A stretch of DNA of 39,227 nucleotides, taken from positions 1-39,227 of the forward strand of contig JAHEHJ010000006.1 in the NCBI GenBank assembly GCA_024644655.1, written 5' to 3'. Below the pieces are notes generated by a model. It did not search any database, had not been told where the DNA came from, and saw only the letters and a list, made by a program, of their open reading frames with translations. Made by a program: the position numbers and the translations under genes. Shown one piece after another: positions 8,444 to 16,120 of the stretch. The first letter of the stretch is position 1. Every line of letters begins with the position of its first letter. Origin of the DNA: Flavobacterium sp. GTDB lineage: Bacteria > Bacteroidota > Bacteroidia > Flavobacteriales > Flavobacteriaceae.

Positions 8444-9061
8444 ATGAAAATCACAAGTGCCGAGTTTATTATAAGCAATTCAGAAGTAAGCAAATGCCCT
8501 AAAGACCCATTGCCAGAATATGCTTTTATTGGCCGTTCAAACGTAGGAAAGTCGTCATTAATAAACATGTTGACTAATCATAAAAATTTGGCAAAAACTT
8601 CTGGAAGACCTGGAAAAACACAACTTATAAATCACTTTAAAATAAATTTAAATTGGTTTTTAGTAGATTTACCCGGATATGGATATGCTCGTGTTTCAAA
8701 AAAAACAAAAGAAGTATTTCAAAAATTCATAACCGATTATTTCGAAAAGAGAGAACAACTAGTATGTGCTTTTATTTTAATTGATATTAGACTAGAAGCT
8801 CAAAAAATTGATTTAGAATTCATAAACTATTTAGGCGAAATTGAAGTTCCCTTTTGCATCATTTTTACTAAAGCTGATAAAATTAGCAAAACCAAAATTG
8901 ACTCACATATAGCTTCATATCGAAAAGCACTATTAGCCAATAATTGGGAAGAAATACCTCAATACTTTGTTACTTCATCTTTAGAAGCCACAGGTAGAGA
9001 ACAACTTTTAGAATTTATTGATGGGGTAAATGAACAAATGTTTAAAAGTAATACTTTATAG
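8444..9061 (+). CDS. yihA: Ribosome biogenesis GTP-binding protein YihA/YsxC (EngB)
   Basis: TRAFAC-class GTPase needed for late assembly of the large ribosomal subunit. The 205-residue protein shows the EngB G motifs in order: G1 GRSNVGKSS (30-38), G2 GRPGKTQ (54-60), G3 DLPGYGYA (75-82) and G4 TKAD (142-145), with the G5-like TSS near residue 177. Length and spacing match the family (about 200 residues). The ATG at 8444 lies close behind an intrinsic terminator. The gene converges on gldC with only 9 bp between the stop codons. Confidence 0.96.
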   Translation: MKITSAEFIISNSEVSKCPKDPLPEYAFIGRSNVGKSSLINMLTNHKNLAKTSGRPGKTQLINHFKINLNWFLVDLPGYGYARVSKKTKEVFQKFITDYFEKREQLVCAFILIDIRLEAQKIDLEFINYLGEIEVPFCIIFTKADKISKTKIDSHIASYRKALLANNWEEIPQYFVTSSLEATGREQLLEFIDGVNEQMFKSNTL

Positions 9062-9070
9062 ATATTATTT

Positions 9071-9394
9071 TTATTTCTTTAATTCCATTTTTTCTGCAAA
9101 ATATTCGCAAAAATCCTGCATAGTCGCAGTCATTTTATCATCATTTGTTGCTCTTTGAAATGTTTCAGACATTGCAATTAATGATTGATATATAAATATT
9201 TTCATTTCATCAACAGGCATATCTTTAGTCCATAAATCAATTCGTAAAGACTCCCTGTTTTTACTATTCCAGATAGAGAGCATAATTGCTTTTGCTTCTT
9301 GATTTTCAACACCTCCTTCTAACGCAGTCCAAGACAATTTTTCTGGAACCCGATTATCATCTAGTTCAATTTGGAAATTTATTTCTGATTTCAT
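9071..9394 (-). CDS. gldC: Gliding motility protein GldC
   Basis: Small soluble protein of 107 residues starting MKSEINFQIELDDNRVPEK. GldC is known from Flavobacterium johnsoniae, where it is cotranscribed with gldB and its loss partly impairs gliding; its biochemical role is unknown. The ATG at 9394 lies 4 bp after the gldB stop. An upstream in-frame start at 9469 would lie inside gldB and adds sequence unlike the family, so it is rejected. The body contains EKLSWTALEGG and a mostly helical C terminus ending AEKMELKK. The assignment rests on the characteristic N-terminal half and the coupling to gldB. Confidence 0.92.
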   Translation of the reverse strand: MKSEINFQIELDDNRVPEKLSWTALEGGVENQEAKAIMLSIWNSKNRESLRIDLWTKDMPVDEMKIFIYQSLIAMSETFQRATNDDKMTATMQDFCEYFAEKMELKK

Positions 9395-9398
9395 GAAG

Positions 9399-10361
9399 CT
9401 ATTCGTTTTTTTTAGGTTTATATTTTGATTTTTCAAATAATTCTTTTGCATCCAATTTAAGCATATCATTAATACTTACTTCATTGTTTGCCATAAAAGA
9501 ACGTACAATTTGCCATCCAATCCATTGTCCAACTCTACCTGGAGAATCATTATCAATTTCTAAATAAAATTTTGAAAATGGCGCTAAATTAATGAAACGA
9601 TTAGGCAAGCGTGAATCTGAATCATACAATAAATTTTCTTCAATAAAATAACGCCAAATGTAAGACTCATTCTCTTTACACCACTGTTCTTGCTCTGGAG
9701 TATATCCAATTTTTTCAGCCTCTGAATAATCGGGCAATAATAAATCTTTCAAATACAATTGTTTTCCAAAATAAATCATATTAGACAACAATGTTTTATC
9801 ATTTGGTGGAGGAATCTTACTTAAAGAAAAACTAGTCACAACATCAGGCATCATTTGCCTTTCTTCAAAGTTTTGCTTTATATATTCAGGAAACTGATAA
9901 AATTTATGTTGCTTCCCTAAATACAACTCTAATGCAATAACCAATTTATCATTAGCATAGATTGCTTTATTATTATAATCCATATCAGCAATTACTGTAT
10001 AAACTTTTGGAGTTATAGTTTGTGGAAAATAATATTTTATATGACGAAACAAATTCTCGATTTCATTTGTTTGGGTGCTGAAATCAGAATATTTCTTCTC
10101 AACTTCATGGTATAAATCTTTCCAATCCTTATTTTGTAACTTTTCAACCCAAACACTATCATTTACTTCTCTTGGAAAAAAGAATGGATATTTAGCTTTT
10201 AATGTTTGCAAACCTTCAGGATTAGTTTCAAAAAAGGCATTATCAAAACGATCCACCTTTATATTAACTGAAATAGCTTCTACTTCTTTTTCAATTTTGG
10301 ATTTTTTATCACACGAAATTAGTGAAACGAGTAAAAAGGCAAACCAAAAAGTTTTTTTCAT
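9399..10361 (-). CDS. gldB: Gliding motility lipoprotein GldB
   Basis: Lipoprotein of 320 residues required for gliding in Flavobacterium johnsoniae, where mutants also show phage resistance and loss of surface functions. The N terminus is a lipoprotein signal, MKKTFWFAFLLVSLISCDKK, with the lipidated cysteine at C17 in the lipobox LISC. Further on are long polar segments typical of GldB, such as PFFFPREVNDSVW and a C-terminal GRVGQWIGWQIVRSFM. It is the first gene of a two-gene operon with gldC and diverges from nadE, sharing a palindromic promoter region at 10414-10429. Whether it acts at the inner or outer membrane is not decided by the sequence. Confidence 0.93.
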   Translation of the reverse strand: MKKTFWFAFLLVSLISCDKKSKIEKEVEAISVNIKVDRFDNAFFETNPEGLQTLKAKYPFFFPREVNDSVWVEKLQNKDWKDLYHEVEKKYSDFSTQTNEIENLFRHIKYYFPQTITPKVYTVIADMDYNNKAIYANDKLVIALELYLGKQHKFYQFPEYIKQNFEERQMMPDVVTSFSLSKIPPPNDKTLLSNMIYFGKQLYLKDLLLPDYSEAEKIGYTPEQEQWCKENESYIWRYFIEENLLYDSDSRLPNRFINLAPFSKFYLEIDNDSPGRVGQWIGWQIVRSFMANNEVSINDMLKLDAKELFEKSKYKPKKNE

Positions 10362-10413
10362 TTTTTTAATGATTTATTAGATTTATGAAACCTAAAAAGG
10401 GAATTGATTTTTT

Positions 10414-10429
10414 TACATTTGCAAATATA
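10414..10429. promoter_or_regulatory. Back-to-back -7 elements for nadE (plus) and gldB-gldC (minus)
   Basis: Plus-strand TACATTTG (10414-10421) is directly followed by CAAATATA (10422-10429), which is TATATTTG on the minus strand. Both match TAnnTTTG and together form the palindrome ATTTGCAAAT. The predicted starts are about 30 bp before nadE and 50 bp before gldB. No well-spaced -33 TTG is visible on either strand. Confidence 0.5.
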
Positions 10430-10459
10430 CATTGGAGATTTCAAATTAATTCATAAGTA

Positions 10460-11266
10460 ATGGCTAAAAAAAGTAAAATCTTGGTAGGGAAAACCAACAA
10501 CTTAATTGTTTTATGGTTGAAAGATTATTCTAGCAAAGCAAAAACAAATGGTTTTGTAGTTGGTGTTTCTGGCGGAATTGATTCAGCAGTAACATCTACT
10601 CTATGTGCGCAAACAGGTTTGCCAACACTATGTGTAGAATTACCGATACATCAACATTTTAGCCATGTAGAACGAAAAAAAGAACATATTGCTTTTTTAA
10701 AATCAAAATATACCAATGTAAAAAGTATAGAACTTGATCTCACTAATTTATTTGATGTTTTTAAGAATAATATGCCTGAATCAAACAATGAAGCTTCTTA
10801 CCAATTAGCATTAGCAAATTCAAGAGCTCGATTGAGAATGACTTCATTATATTATTTAGCGGGAATTCATGGCTATTTAGTTGCAGGTACTGGAAATAAA
10901 GTAGAAGATTTCGGTGTAGGCTTTTATACTAAATATGGAGATGGTGGGGTTGATATAAGTCCTATTGCTGATTTAATGAAAAGTGACGTGTATAAATTAG
11001 GTGACTATTTAGGTGTTCCTGAATCCATACTTAAAGCAGCACCAACAGATGGATTATTTGGTGATACGAGAACAGATGAAGATCAATTAGGCGCAAGTTA
11101 TGACGAATTAGAATGGGCTATGTTAGAATCCGAAAAAAACAAAAAAAGTGAAGATTTTTTTGGAAGAGAAAAAGAGGTCTTTGAAATATACAGTAGATTA
11201 AATAAAATAAATCAACATAAAATGAATTCAATACCAGTATGTATAATACCCGAAGAATTTAAATAA
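10460..11266 (+). CDS. nadE: NAD(+) synthase, ammonia-dependent type (NadE)
   Basis: Catalyses the last step of NAD synthesis: nicotinate adenine dinucleotide + ATP + ammonia to NAD. The 268-residue protein is a PP-loop ATP pyrophosphatase with SGGIDS at 37-42, the substrate segment GTGNKVEDFGVGFYTKYGDG, and DISPIADLMKSDVY after it. There is no glutaminase domain, so it is the short, ammonia-using form. Start ATG at 10460, with a -7 promoter element about 40 bp upstream. It diverges from gldB. The neighbourhood does not suggest a role beyond housekeeping. Confidence 0.95.
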   Translation: MAKKSKILVGKTNNLIVLWLKDYSSKAKTNGFVVGVSGGIDSAVTSTLCAQTGLPTLCVELPIHQHFSHVERKKEHIAFLKSKYTNVKSIELDLTNLFDVFKNNMPESNNEASYQLALANSRARLRMTSLYYLAGIHGYLVAGTGNKVEDFGVGFYTKYGDGGVDISPIADLMKSDVYKLGDYLGVPESILKAAPTDGLFGDTRTDEDQLGASYDELEWAMLESEKNKKSEDFFGREKEVFEIYSRLNKINQHKMNSIPVCIIPEEFK

Positions 11267-11347
11267 AACAATGAATGTTAAGTATTTTCAATATAATTTT
11301 TAACTTTACAGTAATTTTCTATTAATTTTTTATCAAATACCACAATT

Positions 11348-11977
11348 ATGATAAATGTATGTATTGCTGATAACTTTCCAGTTGTACACTTTGGCATGAA
11401 AGCTTACTTCAAGGACCATCCTGAAATAAGTATTGTGTCAAACGTAGGGAATTTTTTTATGGTTCCAGATGCTTTAAGAAACAAAGAAATTGACGTCTTA
11501 ATCATCGATTTAGAGCTTGAAGGACTAAAGAGTATTTATGAGGTCAAGTCAATCATTAGAAATTTTCCCAAAACTAAAGTTATCGTTTTTAGTAGCTTGT
11601 CTGAACACATTTATGCACCAAATGCAATTAAAGCAGGATGTGCTGGCTATGTTCATAAGACATCAAAACTTGAAAATTTAGGTATCACTATTGTCAAAGT
11701 AAACCAAGGACAAATTATCCTAAATGAAGAAATCAAGAGAAATTTAGCCTTGATTGCCAAACAAAACAAATCAGAACGTTTGTATCGAAAGCTTTCTAAT
11801 AGAGAGATCGAAGTATTGCGTTTTTTAAGTGATGGCAAAAAAAACAACGAAATTGCGAAAATTTTATCGCTAAATGAAAAAACCATTAGTACTTACAAAC
11901 TTCGTTTGCTTACAAAGTTAAATGTAACCAACTTGGTTGATTTAGTCAATAAAGCTAAGACTTTAGAAATCGTTTAA
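11348..11977 (+). CDS. NarL/FixJ-type response regulator (REC + LuxR-type HTH), orphan
   Basis: A 209-residue two-domain regulator. The receiver domain (about 1-120) has the phosphoacceptor D54 in LIIDLELEG, S82 in VIVFSSLS and K104 in YVHKTS. The acidic pocket reads IADNF: D8 is present but the second acid is N9. The C-terminal LuxR-type HTH (about 145-209) begins LSNREIEVLRFLSDGK and contains NEIAKILSLNEKTISTYKLRL. No histidine kinase is adjacent, so the partner is unknown. The gene stands alone between nadE and a strong terminator. The Asn substitution may weaken Mg2+ binding and phosphorylation. Regulator class is certain; target genes are unknown. Confidence 0.9.
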   Translation: MINVCIADNFPVVHFGMKAYFKDHPEISIVSNVGNFFMVPDALRNKEIDVLIIDLELEGLKSIYEVKSIIRNFPKTKVIVFSSLSEHIYAPNAIKAGCAGYVHKTSKLENLGITIVKVNQGQIILNEEIKRNLALIAKQNKSERLYRKLSNREIEVLRFLSDGKKNNEIAKILSLNEKTISTYKLRLLTKLNVTNLVDLVNKAKTLEIV

Positions 11978-11981
11978 AATC

Positions 11982-12008
11982 AAAACCCGCTATATGCGGG
12001 TTTTTTTT
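11982..12008. terminator. Bidirectional terminator between the response regulator and dnaG
   Basis: Stem AAAACCCGC (11982-11990) / GCGGGTTTT (11996-12004), loop TATAT, with T8 on the plus strand and an A-tract serving the minus strand. The dnaG stop codon begins at 12009 on the minus strand, touching the T-tract. Confidence 0.9.
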
Positions 12009-13992
12009 ATAAATAGGTTGACCGAATCCTACCGATTTTGTTAGTTAAATTAACTTTTAACTTATTGTAATCATTAATATTATTTTTCAATTCTTCTAAA
12101 TCACCTCCAACTTCTGATTGAAAACTTTGCATTAAATCCATAATCAATTTATTGATTAAATATTCACGGAGTGAAATTAAAGTTTCTGTCACTAAATTTG
12201 TCATGACTTCTTGTGAATCCTTTTCTTTTACAAAAACTTGCTTTTTTTCTAACCACCCAGCTAATGTATACCTTTCATTTTCCATTATTAAATCGGAAAT
12301 AATACTAGCCTGCTCATCAGACATTGAATTTAAATGACTTGTGATATCAAATTCAGAATTGCTAATATAATTATGTATCAAATCATTATAAATCTCTTGA
12401 AATAAAGGATTTGTAAAACTAATTTCATCTTCTTGCAAACTCAAAAATATTCTTTCACATACTTTAGCTTTCACCTTTTCTTTCACCTCAATCTCATTAC
12501 CCTCCTCATCAAAATTGATAAAAATATTTTCAAATTCAGTTTCTAAATTACCGTATAATACCAACATACTAATAATACTAATTTCCAAACTAGATAAAAT
12601 ATCTAATTTTTCATTTGCAACTTGTACATCATGTTTTACAACTTCAAAAGCTTTTTGTTCTGTTTTATGTTTTTTACCTGCTTCAGATATGTCTTTCTGA
12701 ACCATTTGAGCCAAAGTATTCAACAATACTTGTTCAGAAATATCCATTATACGAGCACATTCCTGAATATAAATTTCTCTTTTGATTCGATCAGGAATTT
12801 TAGAAATACTAACAACCATATCCCGAATTAAATCTGCTTTCTTAATAGGATCATTATTAGCTTCATTCATCAAAAGAGATGCTTTGAACTGTATAAAATC
12901 TTTAGCGTTTGTTTCTAAATATAATACCAAATCATCATAGGAAGTTTTTCGTGCAAAACTATCAGGATCATCTCCGTCTGGAAAAGTACAAACTTTAACA
13001 TTCATCCCCTCTTCCAAAATCAAGTCAATACCTCTAATAGAAGCTCTTAATCCCGCTGCATCCCCATCGAAAAGCACAGTGATATTTTTTGTTAATCTAT
13101 TAATTAACCTAATTTGATCTGGAGTTAAAGCCGTACCTGAAGAAGCTACAACATTTTCTATACCTGCCTGATGCATTTGAATAACATCGGTATAACCTTC
13201 TACTAAATAACAAATGTTTTGTTTAGCAATAGCTTGCTTTGCATGAAAGATACCATACAATACTTTACTCTTATGATAAATATCACTTTCGGGAGAATTT
13301 AAATATTTAGCCGCTTTTTTATCATTGGTCAAAATTCTACCACCAAACCCTAAATTTCTGCCAGATAAACTTTGTATAGGAAACATAACCCTTCCTTTAA
13401 ATCGATCAAATTGTTTATCGTCTTTTACAATAGTCAATCCTACTTTTTCAAGGTACTCTAATTGATATCCTTTACCCAATGCTTCTTTTGTAAATGCATC
13501 CCAAGTTTCAGAAGAATACCCTAAACCGAATTTAGAAATAGTTTCGTTAGTAAAACCTCTTTCTTTAAAATAGGACAACCCAATTGCTTTGCCTTCTTCT
13601 GTTTTTAGAAGTGCCTCATGAAAATAATTTTTAGCAAATTCAGACACCAAATACATACTTTCCCTCTCGTTTGCCTCAATCTTATCTTCATTAGAAACTT
13701 CTGTTTCCTCAATTTCTATATTATATTTATTAGCCAAATACCGTAAAGCTTCCGGATAAGTAAAATGCTCATGTTCCATCAAAAAAGTAACTACGCTACC
13801 ACCTTTTCCAGAACTAAAATCTTTCCAAATTTGTTTAACAGGAGAAACCATAAAAGAAGGAGAACGTTCATCTGAAAACGGACTCAATCCTTTATAATTG
13901 CTTCCAGCGCGCTTAAGCTGAACAAAGTCACCAATGACTTCTTCCACACGAGCCGTTTCAAAAACTTTGTCTATAGTTTCTCTAGTAATCAA
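12007..13992 (-). CDS. dnaG: DNA primase DnaG
   Basis: Makes RNA primers at the replication fork. From a TTG start at 13992 (read as MITRETIDKVFETARVEEV) the protein has 661 residues. No ATG lies upstream in frame; the next possible start, also TTG at 14061, adds an unrelated leader. A near-consensus promoter (TTG, 18 bp, TAAATTTA at 14010-14017) would start transcription downstream of 14061. Domains: the N-terminal zinc-binding domain region (about 1-95), then the catalytic core with TOPRIM motifs VEGYTDV and FDGDAAG, then a long C-terminal helicase-binding part. The N-terminal domain has lost all four usual zinc ligands: the CPFH equivalent is SPFS (37-40) and the CFGC equivalent is DFSS (58-61). 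Gene identity is secure; the start codon is less so. Confidence 0.93.
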   Translation of the reverse strand: MITRETIDKVFETARVEEVIGDFVQLKRAGSNYKGLSPFSDERSPSFMVSPVKQIWKDFSSGKGGSVVTFLMEHEHFTYPEALRYLANKYNIEIEETEVSNEDKIEANERESMYLVSEFAKNYFHEALLKTEEGKAIGLSYFKERGFTNETISKFGLGYSSETWDAFTKEALGKGYQLEYLEKVGLTIVKDDKQFDRFKGRVMFPIQSLSGRNLGFGGRILTNDKKAAKYLNSPESDIYHKSKVLYGIFHAKQAIAKQNICYLVEGYTDVIQMHQAGIENVVASSGTALTPDQIRLINRLTKNITVLFDGDAAGLRASIRGIDLILEEGMNVKVCTFPDGDDPDSFARKTSYDDLVLYLETNAKDFIQFKASLLMNEANNDPIKKADLIRDMVVSISKIPDRIKREIYIQECARIMDISEQVLLNTLAQMVQKDISEAGKKHKTEQKAFEVVKHDVQVANEKLDILSSLEISIISMLVLYGNLETEFENIFINFDEEGNEIEVKEKVKAKVCERIFLSLQEDEISFTNPLFQEIYNDLIHNYISNSEFDITSHLNSMSDEQASIISDLIMENERYTLAGWLEKKQVFVKEKDSQEVMTNLVTETLISLREYLINKLIMDLMQSFQSEVGGDLEELKNNINDYNKLKVNLTNKIGRIRSTYL

Positions 13993-14100
13993 TTTTTTAT
14001 ATTTAAGTTTAAATTTACAATAAAACCATGAAAAACAAAAAGACCTTAGTTTTCTCTTCAATAGTTTGTAATTATTCTTGTAATCAAAACAAATTTAATT

Positions 14101-15081
14101 TTACTTTTTTCTTTCAATAACATAATTCACCATCAATTCAAGTGAATCTCTATATTCGGATTTTGGAAAATTGGCAAGGATTTGTAGTGCTTCTTGCTGA
14201 TATAGCAACATTTTTTTTTCGGCATACTGCAATCCGTGTTTATCTTTTACAAATTGAATAACTTCCCTAACCCTTTTTTTATCTTTATTATAATTCTTAA
14301 TTGAATTGATGCACCATCTTTTTTCAGCAGAGGTACAATTGTTTAAAGCATAGATTAATGGCAAGGTCATTTTTTGTTCTTTAATATCAATTCCGGTAGG
14401 CTTTCCTATTGCATCATCAGTATAATCAAACAAGTCATCTTTTATTTGAAAAGCCATCCCAATTAATTCTCCAAATTTACGCATAGCCTCAACTTGGACT
14501 TCATCTTCTGAAACTGATTTGGCTCCTAAAGCACAACAAGATGCTATTAATGTGGCTGTCTTTTTCCGAATTATTTCATAGTAAACATCTTCTACAATAT
14601 CTAATCGACGTGCTTTTTCAATTTGCAAAAGCTCTCCTTCACTCATTTCACGAACTGCAACTGAAATAATTCGAAGTAAATCAAAATCCCCATTATCAAT
14701 AGAAAGCAACAATCCTTTAGACAACAAATAATCACCTACTAAAACCGCTATTTTATTTTTCCATAAGGCGTTAATTGAAAAAAATCCTCGACGGCGATTA
14801 CTATCATCTACAACATCATCATGAACCAAAGTAGCTGTATGAATTAATTCAATTACACAAGCCCCACGATACGTGCTCTCATTAGCCTCTCCAGTTTTTG
14901 AAATTAACTTTGCCACCAAAAAAACAAACATAGGTCGCATTTGTTTTCCTTTTCTATTAACTATATAATAAGTGATTCTATTTAATAAAGCTACTTTTGA
15001 AGACATAGATTCATGGAACTTCTTTTCAAAAAGTTCCATTTCAGCTTGTATGGGTTGTTTTATTATTGAGGTGATATTCAT
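14101..15081 (-). CDS. Trans-isoprenyl diphosphate synthase (polyprenyl synthetase, probably for the menaquinone side chain)
   Basis: Elongates allylic diphosphates with isopentenyl diphosphate. From the ATG at 15081 the protein has 326 residues, beginning MNITSIIKQPIQAEM. It has the first Asp-rich motif HDDVVDD (D88, D89, D92), the following RRRG, and the second motif DDLFDYTDD, with GKQMRP upstream as the IPP-binding segment. Size and motifs fit the medium/long-chain (IspB/HepT-like) group. Flavobacteria use menaquinone-6, so a hexaprenyl product is likely, but chain length cannot be read from the sequence with certainty. It lies upstream of dnaG in the same orientation (108-bp gap). A TATATTTG element ends only 5 bp before the ATG. 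Confidence 0.9.
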   Translation of the reverse strand: MNITSIIKQPIQAEMELFEKKFHESMSSKVALLNRITYYIVNRKGKQMRPMFVFLVAKLISKTGEANESTYRGACVIELIHTATLVHDDVVDDSNRRRGFFSINALWKNKIAVLVGDYLLSKGLLLSIDNGDFDLLRIISVAVREMSEGELLQIEKARRLDIVEDVYYEIIRKKTATLIASCCALGAKSVSEDEVQVEAMRKFGELIGMAFQIKDDLFDYTDDAIGKPTGIDIKEQKMTLPLIYALNNCTSAEKRWCINSIKNYNKDKKRVREVIQFVKDKHGLQYAEKKMLLYQQEALQILANFPKSEYRDSLELMVNYVIERKK

Positions 15082-15086
15082 TGCTT

Positions 15087-15094
15087 CAAATATA
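15087..15094 (-). promoter_or_regulatory. Candidate -7 element of the polyprenyl synthase gene
   Basis: Minus-strand TATATTTG matches TAnnTTTG and ends 5 bp before the ATG at 15081, so a transcript from it would have almost no leader. No well-spaced -33 TTG is seen. Confidence 0.35.
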
Positions 15095-15099
15095 CAACA

Positions 15100-15131
15100 T
15101 TGCAACAGTTTGAAAAAAATATTTACCTTTG
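15100..15131 (+). promoter_or_regulatory. Candidate promoter of the lipoprotein gene
   Basis: TTG at 15100-15102, 21-bp gap, TACCTTTG at 15124-15131. Predicted transcript start near 15138, giving a leader of about 50 bases. Confidence 0.5.
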
Positions 15132-15189
15132 ATTAAACCTTTTGCCATTTTAAGAGTCTAATAGTGGTAACTTAATAAATAATATAATT

Positions 15190-16065
15190 ATGAAAACAAG
15201 AATTTTAATTACAGGATTACTACTTTCCTTTATTATCGTGAGTTGTACTAAAGATGTCAGCGACAATTCTATTAATGCAACCGATGCTAAAGCAAATGCA
15301 AAAATCGATGCTATGAATGAAGATGTTTCTAATATCGTAGAAGAACAAGAAGCAAATACATACAGCAATGCCCTTTCTGGTAAAACTTCCGATAATGGAT
15401 TTACTTTATTCTCAGATTGTGCTACCATTACAAGAGTACCAGCTTTTGGAACTGCTATTACACCAGGAACTACTGTTACTAAAACAATTGATTTTGGGAC
15501 AACAGGTTGTACATTAAACAATGGAAATATAGTAAAAGGTAAAATCATAATTACTTTTATCTATCAACCAGATGCTACTTCTCATACAATCAATTATACA
15601 TTTGATAATTTCTACCACAATCTAATTAAATTTGACGGTAACAAAACCTTTACCAGAACTATGATTTCTACTGTTGCAAATCCATTGAATCACCCACAAG
15701 TAACTATGAGCATGGATTTAACTGCTACATTACCTGATGGAGGTGTTTATCATAGAGTAGGTAGTAGAATTAGAGAAATTGTAGAAGGTTATGGCACAAA
15801 CACTTGGACTGATAATATATATAAAATAACAGGACAATGGCAAACTACAAATCCAAATGGAAATACTGAAACATCATCAATTACAGCTCCTTTACAAGTT
15901 AAAATGAGTTGTGTTGCAGAAAACAAACCAATTATTGTATTAGGTGTAATTACTATAGTTAGAAATGGTAATACTGCAACACTTGATTACGGAGATGGCA
16001 CTTGTGATAATTTGGCTGTATTAACAGTTAATGGAAACACATTCAACATTGCTATTGGCAACTAA
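15190..16065 (+). CDS. Lipoprotein of unknown function
   Basis: A 291-residue exported lipoprotein. The signal sequence is MKTRILITGLLLSFIIVSCT with the lipidated cysteine at C19. After a low-complexity, Asn/Ala/Asp-rich linker (about residues 20-60) comes a threonine- and asparagine-rich region that looks all-beta (for example TPGTTVTKTIDFGTTGC and GNTATLDYGDGTCDN). Several cysteines occur in the mature part (near residues 77, 101, 238 and 276), so disulfides are possible. I recognise no catalytic motif or named family. It has its own promoter and a strong terminator, so it is a single-gene unit. It is probably surface- or periplasm-facing; function is not assigned. Confidence 0.85.
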   Translation: MKTRILITGLLLSFIIVSCTKDVSDNSINATDAKANAKIDAMNEDVSNIVEEQEANTYSNALSGKTSDNGFTLFSDCATITRVPAFGTAITPGTTVTKTIDFGTTGCTLNNGNIVKGKIIITFIYQPDATSHTINYTFDNFYHNLIKFDGNKTFTRTMISTVANPLNHPQVTMSMDLTATLPDGGVYHRVGSRIREIVEGYGTNTWTDNIYKITGQWQTTNPNGNTETSSITAPLQVKMSCVAENKPIIVLGVITIVRNGNTATLDYGDGTCDNLAVLTVNGNTFNIAIGN

Positions 16066-16084
16066 AATATAATTATTTACAATT

Positions 16085-16120
16085 AAAAAGTCCCGATTCT
16101 GAATATAATCGGGACTTTTT
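16085..16120. terminator. Bidirectional terminator between the lipoprotein gene and rlmN
   Basis: 14-bp perfect stem AAAAAGTCCCGATT (16085-16098) / AATCGGGACTTTTT (16107-16120), 8-base loop, T-tract on the plus strand and A-tract (T on minus) on the other side. Confidence 0.92.

Noticed and set aside
9395..9469. Upstream extension of gldC
   Set aside because: It overlaps the end of gldB in another frame; the start at 9394 matches GldC and a 4-bp gap.
15150..15548. Minus-strand open frame of 132 codons opposite the lipoprotein gene
   Set aside because: It mirrors the lipoprotein coding region, has no promoter or family similarity, and is a shadow of codon bias.
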